Counted from the stretch's first letter, positions 24,394 to 33,150 are shown. The stretch: 64,000 nucleotides of DNA from CAYWVR01 sp964461715 (GCA_964461715.1 CAYWVR010000013.1:25561-89560); one strand, 5' to 3'. A program made the numbers and translations. The notes: a model not told the origin generated them from the sequence alone.

Positions 24394-25494
24394 CTAAACG
24401 GTTCTGATCACTCCCCGCTCGCGGTCGCTCAGGATCACCTCGACACCGGCGACGTCGGCGAACCGGGGGACCCAGGCTTCGAGCGGAATCCGTTCGGTCG
24501 CGTAGTGGCCGCCCAGGATCGTGGCGACGCTCTCGGCCGCGAGGTTCTGGATCTCGTGGAACTTGAGCTCGCCCGTGACAAAGGCTTGGACGTCGGCCCC
24601 CGCGACGCTCTCGACGAGACCGCTCCCGCCGCCCGTGACGATGGCGGCCCGTTCGACCTTCTGCCGGGGGTCGCCCCCGAGCCGCACGGCCGGCGCGCCG
24701 AGCACCCGCTTAAGGTCATCGGCCAGCCGGGCGGCGGTCTTCGGTTCTTCCAGGCGGCCGACGCGGCCGACACCGACACCGATGGGCATCGACATGAGCG
24801 TGTAGATATCCAGGGCCGGCTCCTCGTAGCGGTGAACCCGGGCGATGGCCGCCACCACGGCCCCCAGCCGGTCCTCGTCGACGGCCACCTCCAGCCGGTA
24901 TTCCGGCAGGGCGTTGTGGACGTTTCCAGCCCCCGTGGCGGGACTGGCCCCCGGCCCGGGGCGGAACGTCCCCGTCCCGTTCGTCGCGAAGCTGCATTCG
25001 GTGTAGTCGCCGATGCGGCCCGCGCCGGCCTCGAAGGCGGCGGTCTGGACCGGGGCCAAGTCGTCCTCGGGCACGAAGACGACCACCTTGTAGTGCCGCC
25101 CCTCGCTCTCGGCTCGGAGGGGCCGAAGGTCCACCAGGTCCAGGGCCTCGGCCAGCCGGTCGCACAGGCCCCCCTCGGCCGCGTCGAGGTTGGTGTGGGC
25201 GGCGATGACAGCGCGGCGGGCCGAGAGGAGGCGGATCGCCAGCCGCCCCGTCTGCGTCTCGGCCGTGACGCGCTCGACGCTCTTGAAGATGAGGGGATGA
25301 TGGGCCAGGATGAGCTCGGCCCCGACCTCCTCGGCCTCCGCGACGACGGCCTCGTCGACATCCAGACTCGCCAGGACCTTCGTCACCGGCCAGTCGGGAT
25401 CGCCGAGCAGGAGCCCGACGTTGTCCCACGCCTCGGCCAGATGGAAGGGCGCGAGCCGGTCGACGGCGTCCAGAATGTCACCGACCATGGCCAT
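24394..25494 (-). CDS. Nif3-like dinuclear metal-centre protein
   Basis: The 366-residue protein shows Nif3 motifs at both ends: AEAWDNVGLLLGDP (about 20), LILAHHPLIFKSVERV (about 65) and ATILGGHYATERIPLEAW (about 325). The histidines and the glutamate in these bind two metal ions. A middle insert (about 125-245) begins YKVVVFVPEDDLAPVQTAAF and contains RIGDYTECSF, the PII/CutA-like domain of the longer YqfO type. The biochemical role of the family is unsettled, with GTP cyclohydrolase and regulatory functions suggested. The ATG at 25494 sits 7 bases after a CATAAT -10 box (25507-25502), so the mRNA is probably leaderless. Confidence 0.85.
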   Translation of the reverse strand: MAMVGDILDAVDRLAPFHLAEAWDNVGLLLGDPDWPVTKVLASLDVDEAVVAEAEEVGAELILAHHPLIFKSVERVTAETQTGRLAIRLLSARRAVIAAHTNLDAAEGGLCDRLAEALDLVDLRPLRAESEGRHYKVVVFVPEDDLAPVQTAAFEAGAGRIGDYTECSFATNGTGTFRPGPGASPATGAGNVHNALPEYRLEVAVDEDRLGAVVAAIARVHRYEEPALDIYTLMSMPIGVGVGRVGRLEEPKTAARLADDLKRVLGAPAVRLGGDPRQKVERAAIVTGGGSGLVESVAGADVQAFVTGELKFHEIQNLAAESVATILGGHYATERIPLEAWVPRFADVAGVEVILSDRERGVIRTV

Positions 25495-25962
25495 CGTGCC
25501 TATTATGCCGCGCTTCGGGCCGAGGCGATAGGCCAAATCCGCGCCTCCTCGGGCGCGGCCCGTGGTTTTCCGGTGCACAATTCGCGAGCAGCGCGATCCG
25601 ATGCCGGGACGCACTCCGAGCCGGATGCCGCAGGGGCAATCGTCATGCTCCGACGTCTCGTCCTTGACGCCGTCGCCATCATGGCGGTCACGGCCGGGCG
25701 CTTGCGGAGCTCCTGCCCCCGCCGCTCGACGCCCGCTTTCTCGGCCGGTCCCTGGCCTTCAAAGTGGAGACGCCGCCGCAGGGCCTCGCGACGGGGCGAT
25801 CCCCGAGACGGACCCGCAGGGCGCGGCATCGCGCCCTCCCGTCCAGGCTCGCCGCGCGGCCCGCGCGCTAAAATGGGTTGCTCCGGGTCCGGCGCGGGTC
25901 TATACTCCGTAATCTTCGGCGCCGGGGCGGGCAAGAGGGGGGCGTCGAACGAGGAGGGGCAC
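25495..25962. other. intergenic region between nif3 and the lipoprotein hydrolase gene
   Basis: This is 468 bases between divergent genes. It holds the CATAAT box of the Nif3 gene at its left end and a strong promoter for the right-hand gene at 25878-25906. The middle has open frames on both strands, but they show the composition of random GC-rich DNA and no recognisable protein. Confidence 0.6.
25878..25906 (+). promoter_or_regulatory. promoter of the lipoprotein hydrolase operon
   Basis: TTGCTC (25878-25883), 17 bases, TATACT (25901-25906), about 57 bases before the GTG at 25963. Confidence 0.6.
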
Positions 25963-27051
25963 GTGCGACGACGCTTTTACATCCTGGCCACGACGGTCCT
26001 GGCGGTCGTCGCCGCGCTCACCGCCGGCTGCAACGGCAACCGCCGCTCCCTCTCCAACGGCGCGGGCCGCGGTCTGGTCATCCTCCTGAGCGGCGCGGGC
26101 GGCGACCTCAGCCTCAACGAGCGGATCCGCCAGGGCCTCGAGCGGGGCGGCGTGCCCTACACCACCGAGAACTTCGTCTGGTCGCGCGGCGAGCTCTTAA
26201 GCGACCAGACCGACGTCGAGGCCAACCGACGCATGGCCGGCCAGCTCGCCCGACGCATCGAGGACTACCTCGACGTCCATCCCGGCCGGCCGGTCCACCT
26301 CATCGGCCTCTCGGCGGGGACAGGCCTGGCCGTATGGGCCCTGGAGGACCTCGCCCCGGGCTGCAAGGTGACGGCGGCGTTCCTTCTGGCCTCGAGCCTG
26401 GAGGCCCGCTACGACCTGGGCCCGGCGTTGCGGGCGGTTCGCGACCGCATCTACGTCTTCTTCAGCCCCGTCGACACGGTCCTGAGCCTGGGGGTTACGT
26501 GGGCCGGGACGGTGGACCGCGGCGGGGGTCTGAGCGGGGGCCTACTGAGCTTCGGGCCGCCCGCCGGGTCGGACGAGGAGACCCGGCACCTCTACCGCGA
26601 GAAGCTCGTCCAGTACGGATGGACGCCCGCGGACGTACTCCTGGGCCATCTGGGCGACCACCTCGGGGTCACCAGCCCCGGGTTCGTGGCGGAGCGGATC
26701 GCGCCGCTGGTGCTGGGCGAAGCCGCCGCGGCCGCCCCGGCCGATCCGGACGCGACGACCGCCCTGGCCGTTGACGACACCTCGCCGAGACGCCGCCGGA
26801 AGCGAACCTCCGCGCGCCCCGCGCCGTCGCCGGAAGACGAGACGACCGATCCGAAGACCGTGCCGGAGCAGAAGCCCGATGCGCTGCCCGCGCCGGATTA
26901 CCTCGACGCGGTGGCCGAGCCGCCCCCGACGCCGACGGACATGGCGGCCCGTGTCTCCCCCGCCGGGGCTCCGCTCTACACCGCGGACATGCCCCGCCGC
27001 ACCGATCCGCGCCAGCCTCGGCTCCAGCGGTACCGGGGGGTGGCTCCGTGA
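25963..27051 (+). CDS. lipoprotein with alpha/beta hydrolase-like domain
   Basis: The 362-residue protein has a GTG start behind GAGGAGGGG. The signal sequence ends in the lipobox LTAGC (Cys about 23). The domain has GLVILLSGAGGD, VHLIGLSAGTGLAVWALEDL (about 110, nucleophile elbow GLSAG), VFFSPVDTVLSLG and LLGHLGDHLGVTSPGF (likely His). The last 120 residues are proline- and arginine-rich and probably disordered. It is anchored in a membrane facing the periplasm. It is paralogous to the cytoplasmic-type hydrolase at 14943-15821. It overlaps the next gene by 4 bases (GTGA), so the two are coupled. Confidence 0.65.
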   Translation: MRRRFYILATTVLAVVAALTAGCNGNRRSLSNGAGRGLVILLSGAGGDLSLNERIRQGLERGGVPYTTENFVWSRGELLSDQTDVEANRRMAGQLARRIEDYLDVHPGRPVHLIGLSAGTGLAVWALEDLAPGCKVTAAFLLASSLEARYDLGPALRAVRDRIYVFFSPVDTVLSLGVTWAGTVDRGGGLSGGLLSFGPPAGSDEETRHLYREKLVQYGWTPADVLLGHLGDHLGVTSPGFVAERIAPLVLGEAAAAAPADPDATTALAVDDTSPRRRRKRTSARPAPSPEDETTDPKTVPEQKPDALPAPDYLDAVAEPPPTPTDMAARVSPAGAPLYTADMPRRTDPRQPRLQRYRGVAP

Positions 27052-27458
27052 GCGACGGCGTGCGGTCGAATGCGAGTCCCGTGCTGGCGCTGCTCCTCGG
27101 CTGGGCCGTGCCCGGGGCGGGCCATGCGTATGCGGGCCGATGGGGCAAGGCCCTGCTCTTCGCGGCCCTCATCATCGGTCTGCTGGTGGCCGGATTCGTC
27201 CTCGGCGGCGGGACGAACATCCTGACGGGCGAGCTGTGGTACTTCGCCCAGATCGGCGCGGGCGGCCCGACCTTGGCGCTGACGCCGGTCTCGAAGCACC
27301 TTTACCGGAGCGGGCCGGTCGACTGGGCCGACCCCATCCGCGAGATGGGAACCCTGTACACGGCGGTGGCGGGGTTCCTGAATCTTCTGGTGATGATGGA
27401 CGCGTACATCAAGCTGGCCTATCCGCACGAGGCGGAAGCCCGGAAGGAGACCGCCTGA
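27048..27458 (+). CDS. small membrane protein (TM2/DUF6677-like)
   Basis: The 136-residue protein starts at GTG in a 4-base overlap with the lipoprotein gene. The opening LALLLGWAVPGAGHAYAGRWGKALLFAALIIGLLVAG is the usual PGxGHxYxGRxxKG(L)xF membrane hairpin of TM2/DUF6677-like proteins. A further hydrophobic helix is at about 100-120 (TAVAGFLNLLVMMDAYIKLA). The role is not known. Confidence 0.65.
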   Translation: MSDGVRSNASPVLALLLGWAVPGAGHAYAGRWGKALLFAALIIGLLVAGFVLGGGTNILTGELWYFAQIGAGGPTLALTPVSKHLYRSGPVDWADPIREMGTLYTAVAGFLNLLVMMDAYIKLAYPHEAEARKETA

Positions 27459-27679
27459 TGTGGGACGCCGTCGGCGACTTCTTCGCGGACCTGTTTCGCC
27501 TGTCGAATCCGCTGTGGCTCTATTACCCGCTGTGCGCAGTGGTGGCGGTGGTGTACAAGGCGACGAAGTTCGATTCGCCGCGCCGCATCGCCGGGGCCGC
27601 CCTCCACTTCTTCGCCAGCGTGTCGTTGGGCATGCTGGTCTTCGGCTTCCTGTTCTACGTCGTCTCGCGAGTGTTCTGA
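27458..27679 (+). CDS. small membrane protein, 73 residues
   Basis: The ATG overlaps the previous stop by one base (TGATG). The protein has two hydrophobic helices (about 19-33 and 45-70) joined by VYKATKFDSPRRIAG. I do not recognise a family. The tight spacing says it works with the two genes before it. Confidence 0.6.
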   Translation: MWDAVGDFFADLFRLSNPLWLYYPLCAVVAVVYKATKFDSPRRIAGAALHFFASVSLGMLVFGFLFYVVSRVF

Positions 27680-27685
27680 CGGCGC

Positions 27686-27715
27686 TTGCACCTCCCCGGC
27701 GCCGCCCACTAGAAT
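27686..27715 (+). promoter_or_regulatory. promoter of the PH-domain gene
   Basis: TTGCAC (27686-27691), 18 bases, TAGAAT (27710-27715). It overlaps an upstream ATG at 27714, which shows that the true start codon is further on, at 27756. Confidence 0.5.
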
Positions 27716-27755
27716 GTCTCTGCGCCCGTGCTTGCGCCTGCTCGAGGGCCGGTCC

Positions 27756-28379
27756 ATGGTCGATGCCGCCGAGGTCGCCGACATCCCCGCCGCCCCGCCC
27801 CGCCGCGGCTTCTCGAACTCGGGGAACCTGGAAGAGGGGCTGCCGGTCGCCCGGTCGCGGATCATCGCCCCGTCGCTCCTGTTGCCGGCCGAGGTGATCG
27901 TCTTCGAGCTCAAGCCCAGCCTCTGGTACGTTTTCATCATCAGTTTCCCCGTCGTCGCTCTGGGAGCCGCGGCCGTCCTGCTGGCCCTGGCCATCGAGGA
28001 CCTACCGCAAGTCGTGCGCCACTGGGGAACGATCCTCGGCGTCTGGGTCATGGGGCTGCGCGTGGCGGTGGCCCTGTTCCAGTGGCTCGGGCGGACCTAC
28101 GTCCTGACGGACCGGCGGATCTTGGAGCAGCGCGGCGTGATGAACGTGACGGTGGAGTGCCTGGGCCTGGAGGAGATCGAGTCGAGCTTCGTCGCCCAAT
28201 CGGCCTTCCAGCGGGTTCTCCGGATCGGGACGATCTTCTTCCGCTGCGCCGCCGACGGCCGCCGCCGGCACGGAACGGCCTGGGAGCATGTGCCCCAGCC
28301 CAAGGAGGTCCACGGCGTCATCGTCGCCCAGATCGAGCGATGGAAACACGTCCAGTCCATCGGTGGCGAGGGGGCTTGA
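27756..28379 (+). CDS. membrane protein with bacterial PH domain
   Basis: The 207-residue protein has two membrane segments (about 50-75 and 90-110). A bPH2-type domain follows, beginning TYVLTDRRILEQRGVMNV (about 120) and continuing LGLEEIESSFVAQS and RIGTIFFRCA. Such proteins are membrane-bound beta-barrel adaptors of unsettled role. The start at 27756 follows GAGGG and lies downstream of the promoter. The stop is one base before the AroK-like start. Confidence 0.7.
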   Translation: MVDAAEVADIPAAPPRRGFSNSGNLEEGLPVARSRIIAPSLLLPAEVIVFELKPSLWYVFIISFPVVALGAAAVLLALAIEDLPQVVRHWGTILGVWVMGLRVAVALFQWLGRTYVLTDRRILEQRGVMNVTVECLGLEEIESSFVAQSAFQRVLRIGTIFFRCAADGRRRHGTAWEHVPQPKEVHGVIVAQIERWKHVQSIGGEGA

Positions 28380-28380
28380 G

Positions 28381-28911
28381 GTGACCCATGCGGTCAGCCT
28401 CATCGGCATGCCCGGCGTCGGCAAGAGCACCGCGGGCGTCCTCCTGGCGAAGGCCACGGGCCGCAGGTTCGTCGACACCGACGTTCTCCTCCAGGTGCGG
28501 ACCGGGCGGCACCTCTCGGAAATCCTGGCCGCCGAGGGTCGCGAGGCCTTCCTCGCCCTTGAGGAAGCCGCCGTCCTCGATCTCGACCCCCGCGGGTGCG
28601 TCGTCGCCACGGGCGGCAGCGTCGTCTACTCCGAGGCGGCCATGCGGCACGTGGCGGCGGCGGGACCCGTGGTGCATCTGGACCTGGACCTGGCGCGGCT
28701 TGAGAGGCGGATCGAGGACCTCCAGGTGCGCGGCGTGGTGATGGCCCCCGATGAGACCCTCGAGGAGCTGGAGGCCGAGCGCCGCCCCCTTTATCAACGT
28801 TGGGCCGACCTCACCGTCGACACCGCCGACCGTACCCAGGACCAGGTCGTCGCCGAGATCGCGCGCCGCCTCGTTTCGCGGAACACCCCCAACGGGGAAG
28901 CGGGACGATAG
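28381..28911 (+). CDS. shikimate kinase-like protein
   Basis: The 176-residue P-loop kinase shows Walker A LIGMPGVGKSTAG (about 7-19), FVDTDVLLQ (about 31), VVATGGSVVY (about 78) and the LID/adenine end ERRPLYQRWADLTVDT (about 138). In classic AroK the segment after the first shikimate aspartate reads GExxFRxxE and the glycine motif is GGG. Here they are GREAFLALEE and GGS, so the shikimate-binding arginine is absent. It may phosphorylate a different small hydroxyl compound, or belong to a variant AroK group. GTG start directly after the PH gene. Confidence 0.7.
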   Translation: MTHAVSLIGMPGVGKSTAGVLLAKATGRRFVDTDVLLQVRTGRHLSEILAAEGREAFLALEEAAVLDLDPRGCVVATGGSVVYSEAAMRHVAAAGPVVHLDLDLARLERRIEDLQVRGVVMAPDETLEELEAERRPLYQRWADLTVDTADRTQDQVVAEIARRLVSRNTPNGEAGR

Positions 28912-28938
28912 GGCGCCCAATCGGTCCCGGGCGGCCGT

Positions 28939-29823
28939 CTAGCGGAGCAGGCCGCCCCGCCTGAGAACATCCATGACGAGCGTCTCGACGGGCGCGGAGG
29001 TGGGGGCTTCGGCGTGGCTGATGCTGCGCTCCAGGCACCAGGTGCGGACCTCCTCAATCCACCCGCGGGCCTGCGCTTCGAGCCGGTCCCGGATCGGCGG
29101 CGTCACGTGGACGCCCATCGATTCGCCCGTCTCGGCATCCTCGACCGCCAGGTCGCCGAGGGCGTCCGGGGCGTGGTCCGTCGGGTCCGTCACGTGAAGA
29201 CACCAGAGGTCGAACCCTCGGGACGCCAGGGCCTGCATGGGCGCCTCGTGGCCCGCCGGATCGAGAAGGTCGGAGATGAGCACCGCCAGACCCGCCCGCC
29301 GCGCATGCGGCAGCGTCGCCGCGACGGAGCGGGCGAGATCGGTGGCCCCCTCCGGCCTCAGGGCCCGGAGCCAATCGAGGACCGGTGCAAGATGGGCCCG
29401 GCCGCGCCCCGCCTCCAGATGGGCCCGCACGCCGCCCTCGGCGATCGCCACCAGCCGCACTTCCTCCAGACCCGCCAGGCCCACGTACGCCAGGGCCGCC
29501 GCCAGCCGCCGGGCGTGGTCGAACTTCGGCGGCCGCCCCGTGGCCATGGAGGCGGAGGCGTCGATCAGGAACGTGACAGCCAGGTCCTCTTCGCCCTGAC
29601 AGAGGCGCAGGAGCAGCTTCTCGAGACGGGCGAAGGCGGCCCAGTCGAGATGGCGGAAGTCGTCGCCCGCGACGTAGGCCCGGTGCTCGGCGAACTCGAG
29701 GCCCGGCCCGGTCCGCCGCCCCGTCCGCCCTCCGCCCGGCTCCCCCGCCGGAATCCGCCGCGCGACGACGCGCAGCAGCTCCAGCTTCTTGAGGAACTCG
29801 GCGTCGAAGAGGTCGTCGGGCAT
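28939..29823 (-). CDS. DUF58 protein with von Willebrand A-like domain
   Basis: The 294-residue protein shows the DUF58 block FAEHRAYVAGDDFRHLDW (about 47) and the metal-site motif FLIDASASMATG (about 88). LAVLISDLLDPAGHE and FDLWCLHVTDP follow later. DUF58 proteins pair with MoxR ATPases, which act as chaperones for metal insertion or complex assembly. Here the MoxR gene lies directly upstream with a 43-base gap. Other usual partners (BatA/BatB-like vWA membrane proteins, transglutaminase-like) are missing. Confidence 0.85.
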   Translation of the reverse strand: MPDDLFDAEFLKKLELLRVVARRIPAGEPGGGRTGRRTGPGLEFAEHRAYVAGDDFRHLDWAAFARLEKLLLRLCQGEEDLAVTFLIDASASMATGRPPKFDHARRLAAALAYVGLAGLEEVRLVAIAEGGVRAHLEAGRGRAHLAPVLDWLRALRPEGATDLARSVAATLPHARRAGLAVLISDLLDPAGHEAPMQALASRGFDLWCLHVTDPTDHAPDALGDLAVEDAETGESMGVHVTPPIRDRLEAQARGWIEEVRTWCLERSISHAEAPTSAPVETLVMDVLRRGGLLR

Positions 29824-29866
29824 GGGAACGCGCTCGCCGTTGGCTTCGCGGCTAACGACAGACAGG

Positions 29867-30892
29867 CTACTCGGGCTCGGGGACGGCGGCCAGGACATCG
29901 TCGATGATCACGTCGGGATCGACGCCCTCGGCCTCGCCCTGGAAGTTCAGGATGAGCCTGTGTCGAAGCGCCGGCCTCGCCAGGGCACGGACGTCCTCGA
30001 AGGCCACGTTGGGCCGCCCATCGGCAAGGGCCCGGACCTTGCCCCCCAGGATCAGGGTCTGGGCTCCCCGCGGGCTGGCCCCGTAGCGGACGAAGCGGCG
30101 AACGGTTTCCGGCGCGCCTGCATCGTCCGGATGGGTCGCGAGGACCACCGCGCTCGCATAATGCCGCACCGAGGAGGCCACGGGCACGGCCCGGGCGAGC
30201 GCTTTCATGTCCGAGAGGCGCTCGCAGGGGGCGACGCGGTCCGGCTCGCAGGGCGCGGCCCCGGTCGTACGGTCGACGATCTGGCTGAGTTCCCCGACGT
30301 CCGGCATGGCAACCCGGAGCTTCAGGGCGAAGCGGTCAAGCTGAGCCTCCGGTAGCGGATACGTGCCCTCCATCTCCAGGGGGTTTTGCGTCGCGAGGAC
30401 GAAGAAGGGCTCTGGCAGCGACCGCGTCTCGCCGGCGACGGTAACGCTCCGCTCCTGCATGGCCTCCAGCAGGGCGGACTGAGTCTTGGGCGTGGCCCGG
30501 TTGATCTCGTCGGCGAGCACGAGATTCGCAAAGACGGGCCCCGGGCGGAACTCCCACTCCCGTCGCCCTCCCTCGGTCTCGACGATGACGTTCGTGCCGG
30601 TGATGTCGGCGGGCATGAGGTCCGGCGTGAATTGGATGCGACGAAACTCGAGGTCCGACACCCGGGCCAGCGTCCGCACGAGGAGCGTCTTGCCGACGCC
30701 GGGGACGCCCTCGAGGATGGCGTGGCCGCCGGTCAGGAGACAGACGAGGACGCCTTCGAGGACATCGGCATGCCCGACGACGGCCTTCCCGACCTCGCGG
30801 CCGATGGCGGCATAGGTCTCGGCGAAGGCGTCGAGGCGAGGTTGAATGTCGGTTTCCGGCGCTTGGCTCACGCGACCCTCCGAGCCGCTCAT
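29867..30892 (-). CDS. MoxR-family AAA ATPase
   Basis: The 341-residue protein shows Walker A ILEGVPGVGKTLLVRTLA (about 59-76), the loop RIQFTPDLMPADITGTNVI, Walker B NLVLADEINRATPKTQSALL (about 125) and sensor 1 FVLATQNPLEMEGTYPLPEA (about 168). MoxR ATPases assemble or activate partner complexes together with DUF58/vWA proteins, and the DUF58 gene follows. The -10 box ends 8 bases before the ATG at 30892, so the mRNA is probably leaderless. Confidence 0.92.
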   Translation of the reverse strand: MSGSEGRVSQAPETDIQPRLDAFAETYAAIGREVGKAVVGHADVLEGVLVCLLTGGHAILEGVPGVGKTLLVRTLARVSDLEFRRIQFTPDLMPADITGTNVIVETEGGRREWEFRPGPVFANLVLADEINRATPKTQSALLEAMQERSVTVAGETRSLPEPFFVLATQNPLEMEGTYPLPEAQLDRFALKLRVAMPDVGELSQIVDRTTGAAPCEPDRVAPCERLSDMKALARAVPVASSVRHYASAVVLATHPDDAGAPETVRRFVRYGASPRGAQTLILGGKVRALADGRPNVAFEDVRALARPALRHRLILNFQGEAEGVDPDVIIDDVLAAVPEPE

Positions 30893-30900
30893 GTGGACCG

Positions 30901-30929
30901 ATGATAGTCCCGCCGCACGAAGGGGTCAA
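30901..30929 (-). promoter_or_regulatory. promoter of moxR-DUF58, leaderless type
   Basis: On the minus strand, TTGACC (30929-30924), 17 bases, TATCAT (30906-30901). The box ends 8 bases before the ATG at 30892. Confidence 0.55.
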
Positions 30930-31086
30930 CAGACTTCGGCGCACTCGATGATCCCTGGGGTCATGCACAGACCTGCGCTCAGTTGCCCACCGCGCCGGCT
31001 GCGCGCGGGCATGCACCCGGCCCCGCGCTCCGTCCAGGCTTCCCCTCCGGCCACGCCGGGCAGACCTTGGACCCGGAACCTTGAAC

Positions 31087-32481
31087 TCATCCGACCACGT
31101 TATACGCCCGAACGTGGAACTCGACGCCCAGCTCCTCCTCGGCCAGCCGCCGCACGGCCTCGAGGTCCAGGTCCGGCAGCGCGACCGCCGTCGCGCGGAC
31201 CTCCGGGAGGAGGTCCTTCGCGCGGCGGATGAAGGCACAAACGGCCTCGAAGGCGTTCGGGATCGTGGGGCGGCAGAAGCGCTCGTAGGTCGTCGCGTCG
31301 GGCGCATCCAGGCTCACGCTCACCCGGTCGACGTAGGCGGCGAGCTCCGGCACGATGTCGCGGCCCGCGAGGGCCGAGCCCTGGCCGTTGGTGTTCAGGC
31401 GAATGGGCTTCGCCCACCGCTGCTTGACGGCCTTGCCGACCTGGCCCATCACCTCGAGGCGAAGCGTCGGCTCGCCGAAGCCGCAGAAGACCAGCTCCTC
31501 GTACGCCTCGATTCCGGCGTCCTTGACGGCCTTCAGAATCTCACCCGCCCCCGGGGCGGCCGCCAGCGCGAGGTCGTGCCCCTTGACGACCAGCTCGCCG
31601 CACGTCCGCGGACAGAAGACGCACCGGTTCGAGCACGCGTTCGTCACGTTCACGTAGAGGCTGCGGCGGATCGGGTAGACGAGGCACGGGCCGCCCTCCT
31701 CCAGGGGCAGGCCGAAGAGGTGGCAGGCGTTGCGCGTCGTGATCCGCGCCAGGTCCGCCTCCGCCAGGCCGTAGAGGTCCGCGAGGAACCGGACCGTGTG
31801 CACAACGTACGCCGGTTCGTTCGTCCGGCCGCGCTTCGGCACGGGGGCGCAGTACGGGGCGTCCGTCTCGACGAGCAGCCGATCGAGGGGAACGACGCGG
31901 GCGGCGGCCCGGACGTCGCCGGAGCCGGGGAACGTCGCGATGCCGCTGAAGGAGACGTAGAAGCCCCGATCGAGGGCCTCCTTCGCGAACTCCGGCCCTC
32001 CCGTGAAGCAGTGGAAGACGCCGTCGGGCAGGCCCCGGCCGGCGGCGGCGTCGAGGACGGCCAGCGTGTCGGCCTCGGCCTCGCGGGTGTGAATGACCAA
32101 GGGCTTGCCTACGGCGGCCGCCAGACCCACTCCCTCGGCGAAGACGTCCTGCTGGACCTCGGGCGGCGAATGCATGTAGTGGTAATCGAGGCCGAACTCT
32201 CCCAGGGCGACGACCGAGGCGCGGCGGGCCAGCTCCTCCAGCACGGGCCAATCGACCGCCTTGATGTCCCGGGCCTCGTGCGGATGGAACCCCACCGCCG
32301 CGCGGAGCATCGGCTCGCGCTCCGCCATCTCGACGACCCGTCGATTCTCGCCCGGGGCCGTGCCGACGCTGACGATCCGCTCGACACCCGCCGCCCGGGC
32401 CCGGTCGAGGACTCCCGGCAGGTCGTCGGCGAGCTTCGGGTCGTGCAGGTGGGCGTGGCTGTCGACGATAGCTTCAGGCAT
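31087..32481 (-). CDS. TatD-type nuclease fused to radical SAM domain
   Basis: The 464-residue protein has two parts. Residues 1-255 are a TatD metal-dependent deoxyribonuclease: DSHAHLHDPKL, VGFHPHEA, ALGEFGLDYHYM, LVIHTREAEADT, FHCFTGG and LLVETDAPYCAP carry the metal ligands. From about 272 a radical SAM domain starts at YVNVTNACSNRCVFCPRTCG (CxxxCxxC), followed by FCGFGEPTLRLEV and RLNTNGQGS. A radical SAM protein encoded next to tatD is a known association, but here both are one chain. The combined job is unknown. YraN, another DNA-linked protein, lies just upstream. Confidence 0.88.
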   Translation of the reverse strand: MPEAIVDSHAHLHDPKLADDLPGVLDRARAAGVERIVSVGTAPGENRRVVEMAEREPMLRAAVGFHPHEARDIKAVDWPVLEELARRASVVALGEFGLDYHYMHSPPEVQQDVFAEGVGLAAAVGKPLVIHTREAEADTLAVLDAAAGRGLPDGVFHCFTGGPEFAKEALDRGFYVSFSGIATFPGSGDVRAAARVVPLDRLLVETDAPYCAPVPKRGRTNEPAYVVHTVRFLADLYGLAEADLARITTRNACHLFGLPLEEGGPCLVYPIRRSLYVNVTNACSNRCVFCPRTCGELVVKGHDLALAAAPGAGEILKAVKDAGIEAYEELVFCGFGEPTLRLEVMGQVGKAVKQRWAKPIRLNTNGQGSALAGRDIVPELAAYVDRVSVSLDAPDATTYERFCRPTIPNAFEAVCAFIRRAKDLLPEVRATAVALPDLDLEAVRRLAEEELGVEFHVRAYNVVG

Positions 32482-32530
32482 GCGGTGTCGGGTCCTCGAA
32501 TCGCGAGACGAGGCGGCCGGGGGTTAGGAG

Positions 32531-32974
32531 CTAGAGAGGTCGGCCGCCCTCGCCGAAGGCGCCTTCGAAATGCTTGATCGCCGGCCGGCGGGGGGAGGCG
32601 TCGGAGAATCGGACGGCCATGATGTCGAAACGGACCCGCCGGTCCGTCCCGCCGCGCGTCGCCAAGTACGCCTTGGCGGCGGCAAGGATGCGGCGGCGCT
32701 TGCGGGGCGTCACCGTCTCGATCTCGGTGATGGGCGGCTCGGCCCCCTCGGCGACAACCCGCGAACGGACCTCGACGAAGCAGAGGGTCTCGGTGGCCTT
32801 GTGCCAAGCCACCAGGTCCACCTCGCCCCAGCGGAACCGGACGTTACGGTCGATGATCCTGTATCCGCGGCGCTTCAGGTACCGCGCCGCAGCCTTCTCC
32901 CCGGCCTCCCCGGTCACCAGGTGCGGCGCCCGCCCCTTCCCCCTTTTCCAGGGCCACCGCATCGTCGTCCCCAT
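32531..32974 (-). CDS. YraN family protein (UPF0102, predicted nuclease fold)
   Basis: The 147-residue protein has the family pattern GEAGEKAAARYLKRRGYRII (about 20-39), NVRFRWGEVDLVAW with the acidic site, and CFVEVRSRVV, where most relatives have VEVKxR. The arginine change keeps the charge. YraN resembles archaeal Holliday junction resolvases and restriction-type folds, but no function is proven. It is 49 bases upstream of the TatD fusion gene on the same strand, suggesting co-expression. Confidence 0.82.
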   Translation of the reverse strand: MGTTMRWPWKRGKGRAPHLVTGEAGEKAAARYLKRRGYRIIDRNVRFRWGEVDLVAWHKATETLCFVEVRSRVVAEGAEPPITEIETVTPRKRRRILAAAKAYLATRGGTDRRVRFDIMAVRFSDASPRRPAIKHFEGAFGEGGRPL

Positions 32975-33150
32975 GTCAGATGACAGCCCCGCCCCGCCGA
33001 GCGGTCGGGCGCGGCCGGCTCGGGCACGTCCAGCCTCCATCCGGTGTCGATGCTCTCGCAGGCAAAGACTACCACCGGGAGCCGCGCGGGCCAAGGAAAA
33101 AGGGGGCGGCGGGAGGGGCGGGGGCGGGGTGGCGCGGGGAGAAAATGGGG

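Noticed and set aside
25495..25962. Extra protein gene between nif3 and the lipoprotein hydrolase
   Set aside because: Open frames there lack a ribosome site and read as random Arg/Pro/Ala-rich sequence.
27714..27755. Earlier ATG start for the PH-domain protein
   Set aside because: It lies inside the -10 box of the gene's own promoter, so it cannot be in the transcript.
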